A stretch of DNA of 64,000 bases from Euborellia annulipes (GCA_023213315.1 JAKCPI010009486.1:1-64000), one strand, 5' to 3'; shown: positions 42,541 through 54,179, numbered from the stretch's first letter. A program made the numbers and translations. Notes: generated by a model not told the origin, from the letters alone.

Positions 42541-43315
42541 GTATATTTTTCTGCCCTGCTTACACTTACCATCACAGATATTGATTGGTTCTCTTCATTT
42601 TAAAATATACGTATAATACATCATTTTTTTTTTTAATGTCATATTTTTCCGTTTCCCCTTCAGCCTAAAAAATATAACTAGTTCATATTTGTGTGATTTT
42701 TCTTCTAAACGACAAAATTTTCTTCTTTTGTTATTAGAGAATTTTTCAAGAATATCGTGACCGAATGATCCGAAACTAAATTTGAATCTCCCTGTTAAAA
42801 CGAAGCTGACGCCATCTTGACCGACTCGCCTCCAACTCAAATGACATCCACTTGATTAATCATGAAGATAGAGGATGTTAATTATTATTTGTGGTAAGCT
42901 TATTTCTAAAGTTATTTAATAACATTTCATTATATAAAGGATATTTCTGTCTTTGCTTTTTGGTAATTCGGCTGTTTCGATATAAAGATAACTCGGTAAC
43001 AAAAGAACATGTTAATTTCATCTAAACGAAAGGATTGCAATTAACCTAAACAAAGAGAGAATAAATTTTGTAGACATTTCATCATTTTTTTTTATTTGTA
43101 AGTATAACTTGAATTATTAATTTATAAAATCAGATTAAATGAGTTTATATAAACTGAAATCTGGTCCTATATATCCGAAAAAATTTTTTGACCAAACCAT
43201 ATTTGCAGGGCCGCCGAGAGCTTTACTGGGCCGGGCCCCGGGGCTTTTGGGTTAAATGCATATTATTGATCTCAGCCCAATGGCTGTGAGTTAGATTCTT
43301 TAAATAAGTTTATAT
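42541..43315. other. AT-rich gap
   Basis: AT-rich. An 81-codon - strand frame at 42595-42840 has no recognised domain. GGGCCGCCGAGAGC...GGGCCGGGCCCCGGGGC at 43207-43245 looks like one end of a MITE. Confidence 0.4.
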
Positions 43316-43317
43316 AA

Positions 43318-43382
43318 GGATATTTTAACAGCTCCGAGGATGGCTTTGACCAAAGCCGAAACGTCAGCTGTTAAAATATATT
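43318..43382. repeat. Compact fold-back core
   Basis: TATTTTAACAGCT and AGCTGTTAAAATA flank CCGAGGATGGCTTTGACC and AAAGCCGAAACGTC. This is the smallest complete example of the family's core arrangement. Confidence 0.75.
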
Positions 43383-43795
43383 TAAAAAAAAAAAATTTTT
43401 GGCTGCGTTTTCTTTAACTTTCATTCCTGTTACAAATAAGTTTATCTTTGTTTATTCATTTAAGGAACTTTCATGATTTAACTTCACAAACCAATAAAAG
43501 GATAAGATCTGATTCTTTTCCCCAAGATAACTCAAAAAATATTGAATTTATTAAGAATCCTAACATTTTATTGAGATCACGATATTCACGATAACAATTT
43601 ACATTTTCATAGCATTAGACAATAATATTTTCATTAGATGAACTACATCACTAGTAGGCTAATAAGAGAAATAATAACAATTCTTATTCACTAAGTGCAA
43701 AAAAAAAGTAAAAGATTTTTTAAGATTGAGGATCATTCGCCTCGAACTCCTTATAGTCCTCCTTAATATTAATATATTCAATTTATTTGAAATAA
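43383..43795. other. AT-rich gap
   Basis: AT-rich; nothing supported. Confidence 0.4.
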
Positions 43796-43966
43796 TTACT
43801 TTCTCTTACCTATGTATATATGTAATATATATATATAGAGAGAAAGTATTGGATTCATGTCAAAAATTCGATGTCGAGATTTTGATGGATCTTCACGTTT
43901 TGAGGTCCCCTGAATCCAAAAAGTGGTTTTCGCGACATGGTCTGTCTGTGTGTGTGTGGGTGTGTG

Positions 43967-44009
<43 letters not shown>

Positions 44010-44508
44010 TGTGTTCAATTTTAAGCATGAAGGAATTGAGCTATGAGGCTGAAATTTTATATTTAAGATAAACACCCCCGGGACCGGAAAAATAAGCTTT
44101 TAATCAAAATCGGCCAAAGAGTACTAGTACTTTACTGATGCACTTTTTCAGTTTTTTTCGATTTTCTCAAAATTTGCTCCAACGATTTTTTTAAAATTCA
44201 AAAAATCAATTATTTTTTAGATGCTCTTTCAAATGTATATTCTCATTTTGCAATTGAAATCTTCTGAAGACCACTTTACTCTTGTATTTCATAGGGAAGG
44301 ATAGGAGAAATGGTTGCCATGGTAACAAAATATAAATATTTTGCCATACTTAAAAATTTTACATCTGAATTCATATGTTCCGTACTGTCGGGAACTAAAT
44401 ATATGTCGACACAAAAATCTGGTGTGACAAGCACAGAACACAACTTTCGATTACCGAAGGTAAGAGAAAGTTGTGTGCTGTGCGCCAGTCACACCAGATT
44501 TTTTTTTC
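43796..44508 (-). repeat. Family A copy 15, longest microsatellite
   Basis: Complete reversed copy. The GT microsatellite runs ~43945-44013 (about 70 bp with GG interruptions), the longest in the window apart from that at 62.4 kb. X-box GTTGCCATGGTAAC at 44313-44326. GTGCGCCAGTCACACCAGA closes it. Frames at 43726-44534 are this repeat. Confidence 0.9.
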
Positions 44509-44573
44509 TATTTTATTCTTATTTAATATGTTGATTTGCTATGTTAATTGATACTGATCATTTGTATTTACAG

Positions 44574-45146
44574 TGCCAAAACTCGCTAATTGCAAAATGA
44601 CTATGTATCTTCCCGTTGAAAGGAAATTTTATCTATTTCTATTCGAATAGCGCAAAATTTTTTCAAACTAAAACCCATCTTCCATAAAAGAAAATTTGAG
44701 CTCAATCTGCCCATAAAAAGAAAATTTGAGCTCAATCTGATCAGGGTAGATGGAAGATCTCAGTAAAGGGTTGTTTGTAAATGTCTGTACAAATTCCAGG
44801 TCACCTCCAGAGCCTCCAAAGGAGTCCGCAGATCCAAATTTTACACTCATATCTACAGAGGACGTCAAAAAATGATGCCCGGAAAAAACAAAAAATTTCT
44901 GAAAATACACATTTTATGATAACCCTGATCTTCGATCAAGAGAATCTCTTCAAGACCAGAAGATTGAGCTTCACCTGGCCCATCGCGTCGTCTGGCATAG
45001 TAATTCGAAAGCTCAATAGCGTTAAGAAGAGGTTCTGCATCCTCTCAAATGCATCCGATAATCTCCACATTTGGCACCACAAAACGCTCGTCACCATGTT
45101 TCAAATAAGTTTGCCGCAAATATGATGTCTGCGATTCTTCTTATAG
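44574..45146 (+). ncRNA. Candidate exon a (573 nt) of a spliced transcript
   Basis: ATCATTTGTATTTACAG| precedes it, and TTCTTATAG|GTAATT follows. GC is above the flanks, especially 44760-45140. The segment ATAAAA(A)GAAAATTTGAGCTC is tandemly duplicated near 44687 and 44714. A 114-codon frame (44781-45125) lies inside, uses a non-ATG first codon (ATG-initiated parts are shorter) and shows no recognisable domain. Its stop lies 21 nt before the donor. Best read as a non-coding or untranslated exon. Confidence 0.35.
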
Positions 45147-46231
45147 GTAATTATTTTTTTGTTTTCTGCAGATTATTGGCTTTTTTTTCTAATCATAATC
45201 ACTCTGTGAGGCCTCTTTTTTTATCCCTAATGTCTTCTTATCTTTATTCATTTCTAACAAGCCAGTTAATCCATATCAATTTCCATCCAAACCCTTTCCT
45301 TTCATACAATCTAATATATGCTAATTTGGATAGGGACTGACTGTATTTAAGCTTCTCCATGCTAACAGAGTATCTTTGAAGGGAAAACTTGATTTTCCTT
45401 CTCTCTGACCTGTAAATACAGCAATTGACTTTGATTATAGATTTACCAGAGATTTTATTTTGTTAGGATACATGTCTTTTTGTTAACTTAACCCAATAGA
45501 TAGAAATTTTATAAATTAAAATAAAAAATATTTGTCAATTATTATAACAAATCAATCCAATCTATGTTGGCTGGCTTCATGACCTAGGGAAGCTAGTTCT
45601 ATCATTTAATATTTAAGACTTGATTTTTTTAACTTTTTTCTTTGAATATATAAATTTTTAATATCATCAAAAAAAAAAAAAAAAAAACGAGCTCTAATGA
45701 AAACTTATAAAAAAATTTCATCACATTCTTTCCCCTTCGTGTAATATAAATTTGGCTTAATGAAAAATCGATTCCCTTTATACAATCAGATTTTATCTAC
45801 CCTTCGATCAAATTGGACTTTTGTATTGAGTCAATTCATTATTCTTTTAATTTAGCAATTTTGTTTGATTATTTGTTGTTTAAACTACAAAAATTATAAA
45901 TCGTACAAATTGATCTATTTTTTAAAGAATAGCAATTTTCACTTTTAATTCAAATAATTAGAAATTTTAACATTTTTTCTAATTAGTAAAATTAAATTAA
46001 ACATTCTAAGCTTAATCTTTTAAAATAGTTAAATATCATGTGGATGTGCTTTAATTACATTTTAAATAATTAAACTTCTTTTTAGGCTTATATATATTTT
46101 TTTTTTGTTTAAGTGTATGATTAATAGTAGTAATTACTGTCATGGGATGAATTTAATGGATGTTTGTTGTTTGTTGATTCCCTTCTATATGTGAATTTTT
46201 AACATTTTACTTTTATATTTTTGTCCGCCAG
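45147..46231. other. Intron-like AT-rich DNA
   Basis: AT-rich; A-run at 45669-45687. No gene or clear repeat. Confidence 0.4.
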
Positions 46232-46303
46232 GAAATGCAATTGCAACTGATGTCCCTTGTCAAGTCACCGACACGAGCTAAAAAAGGACAGCGATGACAT
46301 ATG
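46232..46303 (+). ncRNA. Candidate exon b (72 nt)
   Basis: The acceptor TTTATATTTTTGTCCGCCAG precedes and ACATATG|GTGAAT follows. Higher GC than flanks. One frame reads EMQLQLMSLVKSPTRAKKGQ then stops. Joined to exon a, the frames terminate within it. Confidence 0.35.
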
Positions 46304-46712
46304 GTGAATATATAAAATTCGTTTAGATATTAAATTTAAAAAATATAAACTCTTAATTTGGTCAACATCACTTTATTGTGAATATTATAAATCAATGAGG
46401 GATTTATGTCCACTCGGCCAACCACAAGAATAACACATATTTTTTTTAGTAAGAAAAAACTTTAAATACTGAATAATTATATTTAAGGGATAAAAATTAT
46501 TTATAAAAAAAAAAAAAAAAATAAAATTTTTTTTTTTTTTTATAAAATAAAAAAATTTTTTTTTTTTTTTTATATCCTCCAACTATTTACTGAATAATTA
46601 TTGTTATTTTTGTATGTTTCTAAGTACGTTTATGCTATGGTGTATCATAAGATAAATGACTAATTATGGCCACATGGCACATTCGCACTATTTCCTAAAA
46701 AACACCTGAAAT
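46304..46712. other. AT-rich gap with A/T runs
   Basis: A18 at about 46505 and several T-runs to 46570 make a low-complexity hairpin. No gene. Confidence 0.45.
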
Positions 46713-46713
46713 G

Positions 46714-47339
46714 AAAAAATCTGATGTGACTGGCGCACAGCACACAACTTTCTCTTACCCTTCGGTAAGAGAAAGTTGTGCACCGTGCTGGTCACACAAG
46801 ATTTTTTGTGTTGAGATATATTTAGTTTCCCAGAGCACCTTAGTTTCAAACTTGACCACGGGATTCATAGAAGGCGCTGAGCTATGAATGCTTCAACATC
46901 AGTAAAGTACACTTCAAACAATTTTCACGAAAAACTTCACTGATATACTTTTTAAAGAGAATCAAAAAATAGTAGAATATATGAATTTTAATCAAAATCG
47001 TTGGACCAAATTTTGAGAAAATCGAAAAAAACTGAAAAAGTACATCAGTAAAGTACTAGTACTTTTTGGCCGAATTTGTTCAAAGGCTTATTTTGAGTGT
47101 CTGGGAGGGTACCTAACTTAAATATAAAATTTCAATCTGGTAGCTCAATTCCTTCATGCTAAAAATCGTTACAGTCACACACACAGACAGACCAATTTGC
47201 GGGACCCACTTTTTTGGACTCAGGGGATCTCAAAACATGTATATCAAAATTAAAATCTCGACATCGAATTTTTGACATGATCGCAATACTTTCTCTCTCT
47301 CTATATATATTTCATATATAGGGTAAGAGAAAATAAAAA
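46714..47339 (+). repeat. Family A2 copy (copy 16), shortened
   Basis: Left hairpin ATCTGATGTGACTGGCGC...GCTGGTCACACAAG, CAGAGCACCTTAGTTTC, core AGTACTAGTACTTTTTGG, TTGCGGGACCCACTTTTTTGG and right hairpin GGGTAAGAGAAA. An internal deletion follows TTGACCACGG. Confidence 0.85.
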
Positions 47340-47855
47340 TTCCACCAGTTCTTACTACGGTTGTTTTCTACACTTTGTAAACATTTCTCAGTAATCCCCA
47401 CCTGCTTTAACTTTCCGTCCCGTTCTGACATTAGATTTTTAATCTCGAAGCATGGTTTTGTTTACGTTCTTTTAAAAAACTATTTACTGTTATTCTTTTG
47501 AATGTTGTGTCTATAAATGGTTGAGGAAAAATAACAACGTTCCATTTATGGTTACAGGCTTATTTTGTTGTTAAAAAGCCTCTAAATCCTAATTATTTTG
47601 AGGAAGATGTGAACTTCACTTCCATTTCCACTGCCAAAAAATTTCTTTTGGACAGTGGGGAAACTCTTTATCTCTGACGCGTCTCACAATCAGTCTTTTT
47701 ATAAAAAAAATGTTAAGATTTTCGCAGTGTTTTTCTATAATGGTTATTTATTTTATAAAATTCTCAGTATCAATATTTTTGAATTTCTTATTTGGTATTA
47801 TTCAATTTTGGTTGATGATAAAGAAATTTTTTTTAATTTCTTGTATAAGCCAATA
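47340..47855. other. AT-rich gap
   Basis: Mixed AT-rich DNA. The frame from 47655 is not supported. Confidence 0.4.
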
Positions 47856-47859
47856 ATTC

Positions 47860-48250
47860 GCCCATATCACCATTTCAAGAGGTCCTTAAAGATTATCCCG
47901 CAAAAAACCATACACACAAACACTTGTGGACACCCAATGCGGGTACCCTAGTGGTCAGCCTCTGGACTCTCCCACAGAAAAACTATCGCAAAAACAGCAC
48001 CCGTATATGTAGACGAAGAGTTGCAACTTTTGACTTAATTGCCCCAACCCTCTTTTTTACGAACGAGAACCCTCTCTCTCGCTGCCGGTTCGTGGAATTC
48101 AATGCCGCTTGATGAGCGGAAGGATTGAAATCTATCAGACTGACGATGACCGACTTTCCGGTCAGTATATTAGCGAGTATTGTACTTCCGTACTAATCTG
48201 ACAAGGTTCAATAACTTGGAGAGAGGAAATGACACGGCTAATTATTTTGA
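47860..48250. promoter_or_regulatory. Candidate regulatory island 14
   Basis: Unique, GC-richer: ACACTTGTGGACACCCAATG, CCGTATATGTAGACGAAGAG, TTTGACTTAATTGCCCC, CGCTTGATGAGCGG and TATCAGACTGACGATGACC. Two short + frames overlap it without domains. Confidence 0.35.
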
Positions 48251-49620
48251 AAAAAGACGAAAAGTTCAACCATGTTCCCCTTAATTAGGATCCTTTTCAA
48301 AATTTTGATTTTAATAAGTGGAAAGGGGTGCATTATGGATCATTCAAAATGAAAAAAAAAAAAAATTTCGATTTCATGAATACCTCTCTTAATTCTCGTT
48401 TGGTCAAAAAAGTATTTTAAATCATTTTCTCAATTTTTCATTCATAATTTTTTTTTTTTTTTTTTTTAATATAATCTTATACTCTCTCTATTTCTAATTT
48501 TGGTAGATATTTTTTTAAAATCATGATTATTGAAATTTGATGAATTTCAATCATTTTATCTGTTAAATATAATTTATTCTTAATTCTTTTACAGTTGGAG
48601 GTATAAAACAAATATTATTGTATCTGATAGTTGAACAAAAACAACATAAAGAGCAGAAAATCAAAAATCAATAATTTTATAAGAAAATATGGAAAGTATC
48701 CATAGTTGAAGAAACTTGTGGTTTATGTATTGATATAAGGAGAGATCGAAAACTAAGCTGTAACCAAATTTGCTCTCAAGTTAATTCCTTAGTTTTTCAG
48801 TCTCTTCTTTTGCTCAAACCTATTTAATTTTAATTTTTTCTTCCATATTTTCTTTTCTTGTGTGATTTCAAATTTTCGCCAATTTTGTTTTTGTTTTTTT
48901 CTACAGACAGAATAAGGCACCTTTTTCAATGAATTTATCTTTAAAATAATGGTTTATCTGAATTGTTCAACGAAACAGGAGTAAGAGGATGGAAAGTTTA
49001 GGGCCAGATAAAATCTTTTCAAAAAAGTTCATACTTGGACTATCCTTTACTATTCCTGCAAATAATAATGATTACCAGCATGGGGAAGGGATGAATTATT
49101 CTACTGTACATGATTTTAAATATAATTATTAATTAAACTCTTCCCATAATTAAAACAAATAAAATAAACATTTACATTACTTAATCTCATCCTTCTTACT
49201 TACTTAATTTAGATTTGATATTAAAATAATTATTGTGTTTATATTTACAATTCAAAAGGAATAATAATGTTTTCCTTTTTTTTTTTAATTTTAGTAAATC
49301 ATCTTGAATTTAATTTAAATTTTAATTAGATTGTAGCCATTATCAAAAGGCAAACATTCTCTTTTATTTGAATTAAAAATCTAACCATTTCCAAACAGTA
49401 GATATAGCATTGTCTGCTGTTATACAAAACTCAACATATATATATTTGAATATTAAATGATGCTGAATTTATACAGTATTCATGCAGTGTGTTATAATAG
49501 TAGGTTATAATGCTGTGGTCCACAGCAGGCATAGAGTTAATTCTTTCACCTCTCTTATTTTATATAGCTTAATATATTTATCTATTTCATTTTATAATTT
49601 ATTTTATTTTATTTTTTTAG
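48251..49620. other. Long AT-rich gap
   Basis: AT-rich with A/T runs. There is a possible acceptor CTACAG at 48906, but no donor or composition change follows. Nothing called. Confidence 0.45.
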
Positions 49621-49739
49621 CTCTCCGAACTTAAAGTTCTTCTTTGCGACGATTTTTGGAAAGCTCTCTTGGAAAACCGTCCACCAAAAACAAGTTTGGA
49701 TGCCCTTACACTCTCGGATCAAGTCTTTCCTGACATTAG
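49621..49739 (+). ncRNA. Candidate exon c (119 nt)
   Basis: TTATTTTATTTTTTTAG| precedes and GACATTAG|GTAATG follows, with a sharp rise in GC. Two of three frames are open over the whole segment. One reads LSELKVLLCDDFWKALLENR then PPKTSLDALTLSDQVFPDI, which looks protein-like but matches nothing I recognise. With exon d the frames close early, so coding is unproven. It is the best single candidate for a genuine coding exon here. Confidence 0.45.
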
Positions 49740-50440
49740 GTAATGGCCTACATTAACAAAGAGTTAAAAACAAATTATAATAGGAAAAGAACAAACTAAA
49801 CGAACCAAGACAAATTTTCTAATGAAACGATAAAGCGATATTTCCACCCAAGGTGGGGGCCATCTTCAGGCTCTTAAGTTTAATCAATTGAATTAAAGTA
49901 AATAAATACTGATTCTTGAAGACTCGGTAATAAACATTGGAGAGTCTTTTTGAGTTTAGTATCTTATGTCAACGGAGAAACAATTATTTTTTTATTCACA
50001 ATACGTATATTGATTAGACTTAAAAACCTGAACATTGATGATAAACTAGATTCTAATTTCATTAAATAATTTTGGGTGGAATCGTTTCCTTTTCTTTTTC
50101 TACAATATTAGAGGCTCCCCACTTATATCTATGTAATGTTATAGATCCTGGGCCTGTGATTTTAGAAATCTTGGCAAAAATTGATGTAAGCATTATTCGG
50201 TCGACATTCGTCTATATGATTTTGCTGGTAATAAATTTGTTTTCATACATTTTTGGCAAGATATCTAAAAAATGATCTGTTTTCTTTTCCCTATTCCGTC
50301 ATTAGGGGTTGACACTCAAAATTGAGATCGATTGAAGGAAGAAGCCGATATTACTGTTACTCTAGCGCTTACTAGACTGAAAATAGTGTTTTAATTATTA
50401 GTACCATTTTTACAGAAGTATTTCGATGGCTGAGTGGTAA
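49740..50440. other. AT-rich gap with fold-back remnants
   Basis: GCCATCTTCAGG at 49860 and the inverted words ATTTCCACCCAAGG (49840) and TTGGGTGGAAT (50070) suggest an old fold-back. Otherwise nothing. Confidence 0.4.
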
Positions 50441-50442
50441 TT

Positions 50443-51018
50443 ATTAGGATTAGGAAGATGTATGGCAGCCAGAAAGTGATAAAGAAACTATTTGATTATC
50501 GTCGACGTTTCGGGATCACGTCGATCCCATCTTCAGGACATACGGTCATCAAAACATTTTTATTTGGTGTTAATTCGGCAAAATACAAACAATTTTTACA
50601 AGTATTTTTTTATAAAAAACAAAACACTTACGATAAACTGTTATTGTTGCTTAGATAGATGCAATTTTGGATCATACAAATATAAATATTATATTTTATT
50701 ATATTATATTATATATTATATATATTTGCCTATACCATCTCATATACATCTAATGGTATAGGCAAATATAAATATTTATATTTGTATGAACCAAAATTGC
50801 ATCTATCTAAGCAACAATAACAGTTTATCGTAAGTGTTTTGTTTTTATAAAAAAATACATGTAAAAATTGTTTGTATTTTGCCGAATTAACACCAAATAA
50901 AAATGTTTTGATGACCGTATGTCCTGAAGATGGGATCGACGTAATTCCGAAACGTCGACGATAATCAAATAGTTTCTTTATCACTTGCTGGCTGCCATAC
51001 ATCTTCTTAATCCTAATA
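50443..51018. repeat. Largest fold-back, ~280-bp arms
   Basis: ATTAGGATTAGGAAGATG at 50443 pairs with CATCTTCTTAATCCTAAT ending 51018. Arms include ATTATCGTCGACGTTTCGGG / CCGAAACGTCGACGATAAT, CCATCTTCAGGACATACGG / CCGTATGTCCTGAAGATGG and a TATAGGCAAATATA pair at the centre. The arms are ~95% identical. The two matching ~75-codon frames (50434, and - strand to 51035) are mirror images of the arms, not genes. Confidence 0.95.
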
Positions 51019-51320
51019 AATACCATTTTTACCACTTTTTAAAAATATACCTTAAATTTAATTACTAGAAGTTTTCTGTACTTAAACAAAACTTTTCTCA
51101 TACATATCGTATTAATTATTTAGATAAAATGATTAGGCTATATATATAGGGAAGAACTGATGTACATGTATATTCTCAATACTTTTTGTTTGGTATAGGC
51201 CTATCATATTTTCTATAATTTCCACCTTTTATAATTTTGTTATCCATCTAGTATCTTTGAAAACATTATTGCAAAATACTTTTTTTTCGTAAACACATAA
51301 TGTTATTGTTTAAATGAACA
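51019..51320. other. AT-rich gap
   Basis: AT-rich; nothing supported. Confidence 0.4.
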
Positions 51321-51324
51321 AGAT

Positions 51325-51680
51325 ATAAATTGGACCAGCGAGATGAAACCATTTCTCTGACTCCTCGTTGGTTATCTCTAATTGTGACTACCATTTACCA
51401 CTGTTAATTAACTAAAGAGCCAAGCCGCCGGCGGCTTCCAGCCAGTCCAAATATGGAGGCTGGCAGACAATTAGTGAGTTTCGGTTTCGGTTTTAGAGCT
51501 GGACTCCTGTCTGTCTGTTGGCTCCCGGGGCGTTGCTGACAGATATTGTCTTGATCGAATTAACCCTTATTCGGCCCTTGGATTATCTGGGACCCTTTGT
51601 CCGCTCGTAAAGTTTTACGCGCAATCAGGGAATAACATATTCGCAATTATCGACGGGGATGACTCAAGCTACTCTCCAAT
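51325..51680. promoter_or_regulatory. Candidate regulatory island 15
   Basis: Among the most CNE-like blocks: GTTAATTAACTAAAGAGCC, GCCGCCGGCGGCTTCCAGCC, GGCAGACAATTAGTGAG, CGGGGCGTTGCTGACAGATA and ATTATCGACGGGGATGAC. No open frame; composition falls on both sides. Confidence 0.4.
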
Positions 51681-52371
51681 AACATTTAAATACTTAAATA
51701 AAATTGATTGAAGTTTTATTCAGGGGCAACCAACCGAATAGTACTTTGAACATCTTCTCTATGAAATGATTGATATGGTCATTATTATGCACCCACAGGC
51801 TAGATGTTTAATAAAAGCTTTTTGTATTGTCTAATCTATATATTAGATTTTAACAATATTTAGTTGTATAAATTGATCAAACTAATTTATATCAAAGGCG
51901 AATTAATGTTATACATCCAAAAATAAATAAATTGAGAAATTATTGGATAAGTGAGTAGAAAAAGATATTTATTTTCTCTTTCTTAGGAGACCATTTGTTT
52001 TGTTATTCTAAAACTAACATTTCCATGTTTTAATTGACAGAGACTTAACTTTTCCTAATTTTTGCCTTCATTACTAGGCGATTCAACCTTTTTAAATATA
52101 AATTAGAAGCTATTAAGAAAAAAACAATTAAAAAGAGAAAGTAAAATAATTTTTTTTTTTTTTAATTTTTAGCCAGGGACGGGGAATGTTTTTCTGGAGG
52201 AAAGAATTCAGAGGCATTTGCGCGCCTCCCCAAGGGCTCTATCTTTCTTAAATTTTATATTTATTTATTTAACTTTAACTTCATATTATTATAAATAAAA
52301 TATTTCAAAATATATCTACTTGTATACAAACAATAAATTAAATATCTATCTTTTTTTGCCAAAATTGAGTA
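51681..52371. other. AT-rich gap
   Basis: AT-rich. A GC patch at 52170-52245 (GGGACGGGG...GCGCGCCTCCCC) may be an old MITE end. Confidence 0.4.
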
Positions 52372-52577
52372 CAGGGACAATATTAAGTTCCACCCATGCG
52401 TTTTCTACTTGTGATTATTTCATTGTTTTTAAAAAAATATAATATATTTTTTAATGGAAACATTCATGGTTAAAACCTAGAAAATTTCCAATAAAGATTT
52501 TCATTTTCTTTTATAAAAACAATGGAATAATCACAAGTAGAAAACGCATGGGTGGGACTTAATATTGTCCCTCACTG
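52372..52577. mobile_element. Tc1/mariner-type MITE, copy 2
   Basis: Near-identical to 33772-33981. Left end CAGGGACAATATTAAG (a few bases shorter), right end CTTAATATTGTCCCTCACTG, TA on both sides. Nearly a perfect palindrome. Confidence 0.9.
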
Positions 52578-53710
52578 TACCTATTTGTAAGTAAATTTTA
52601 AGAAAAAAAAGTTTGGATTCCCCCCCCCCCCCCCCAAGAAAAAAAGGTTGCCTCTCCCAAGAAAAGGTTGAAATTTCGCAACTCCCTCAGCAGAAAAAAA
52701 AACTATTTTAAGATATATATATCGACGTTCTAATTAGTAAAGTGCATAACTCCATTTTTGTTTATTTTTCAGGAGAGCCAAAAAACATTTCATTGTCATT
52801 ATTAGAGCCACTGTTAAACACTTTTCGTGCGCCAGCATTTCGAACTGAAAAATTTGAATTACGCTCTTACCCAGTTCAGGGCATAAGGAGAATGATATTT
52901 TTCCACGGAAAATACAAAAAAATGATTTTCGGAAAAAAGGGCAGTTAGTCACTTTTCTACTGAGAGCGCTCTCAAAATCAAAATTTCCATTAAAAATTAA
53001 AAAAAATATATATTTTCCTTTTTAACTACTTTTGTTCATGTAACACATTTTCTCCAACGAAAATATAGAAATATAGTGAGTGGCCTATATATATTTTTAA
53101 AATTCCCCTTCATATACGCTCCTGAACTCATTCTTAACATAATCAATATGATTACTTAATATGTAAATTTCTCCTAGTTTAGTTAGATCTCAATGTAATG
53201 TGTTGATTTCTGATTCAAATTTAACGGACCTTGATTTGATTAAACAGCGAAACTGATCCCTACTAAATTAGTATCGGATATCATTTCCTAGAACTTGGTA
53301 ATTAGAGCAAGTTAGGATTGATCTCAACTCAGTCTTCTCCTGTTTTATTCTATGTTGTTTGTGAAAATAATTTTAGGTAGTAAATTATAAAGATAAATTT
53401 TATTAAGACATTAAATTTCAATGATCCAAACATTCCTTAAAGTACTTGTATAATGCAATGCCGTTCTCAATTAAAGGATTTAATTAACTTCTCTTGGATC
53501 GCTTGTTAGATAATTAGGCCAACCAGGAATGAACAATGAGAGAAATCATATGGCTGTTTACTGAATTATTTACTTTTTAGTATTAGAGATAAACAACAAT
53601 AAAATAAACTTAAAATAAATTTAAAATTTTATATGCTCTATGTCAAATAAATAAATATTAAAAATTGTATTTTTCTTACTTTCTATTAATATTGAAATTA
53701 ATTGTTTAAG
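52578..53710. other. AT-rich gap
   Basis: C16 at 52621-52636. A moderately GC stretch at 52790-52945 follows TTTATTTTTCAG but has no donor. Nothing called. Confidence 0.4.
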
Positions 53711-53842
53711 ATCCTTCTCCTTGGCGACTTCCATTCTTCGGATTTCATCACTTCCTATGGATCCCCATCTCTGATAATCACCATCTTCTCTTCTTTCGAA
53801 CAGATTAAAAAAGACTCAAGATGCTGCCATATAAAATAACAG
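53711..53842 (+). ncRNA. Candidate exon d (132 nt)
   Basis: AATTAATTGTTTAAG| precedes it (weak tract) and AATAACAG|GTGAAT follows. GC-richer than flanks. One frame is open to a TAA 3 nt before the exon end (ILLLGDFHSSDFITSYGSPS...). No domain recognised. Confidence 0.3.
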
Positions 53843-53995
53843 GTGAATATTTAGTTCTCTTTTTAACTTCATTCTAAAATAATTTATATTTTGAATATAT
53901 CATACAAATATGTTAGCGAGGTGAATAGCTGAATCAATATGTAGTAGAATAAATAAAAGGCCAAGCAGCTATATCTCTTTCTTTATTATAGAACC
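53843..53995. other. AT-rich gap
   Basis: AT-rich; nothing supported. Confidence 0.35.
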
Positions 53996-53997
53996 CA

Positions 53998-54096
53998 CTC
54001 CGACGTTTCGGTCGACTATGCGACCATCTTCGCAGTCAACAGAAAAACCCTGAATCCTATCCATGAAGATGGTCGCATAGTCGACCGAAACGTCGG
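53998..54096. repeat. Compact fold-back with perfect arms
   Basis: TCCGACGTTTCGGTCGACTA then TGCGACCATCTTC pairs exactly with GAAGATGGTCGCA then TAGTCGACCGAAACGTCGG across a ~33-nt loop. Arms of ~32 bp. Confidence 0.9.
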
Positions 54097-54179
54097 TAGG
54101 GCGTAGGGCATTAAATTTGCTAAAATTTGGTACATAAAAACGAGAGTATTTTTTTTTAACTGGCAAACTCATTGACTAT

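Noticed and set aside
43945..44013. GT/CA repeat peptides (Val/Cys or His/Thr runs)
   Set aside because: Translations of the family A microsatellite.
44781..45125. 114-codon + frame as a protein
   Set aside because: Inside candidate exon a, but the start is not ATG and there is no recognisable motif; kept only as exon evidence.
50434..51035. Two similar 74-101-codon frames on opposite strands
   Set aside because: They are mirror images produced by the arms of one fold-back element.
52742..52948. Exon after TTTATTTTTCAG
   Set aside because: Acceptor-like sequence and moderate GC, but no donor follows and opposite-strand frames are equally open.
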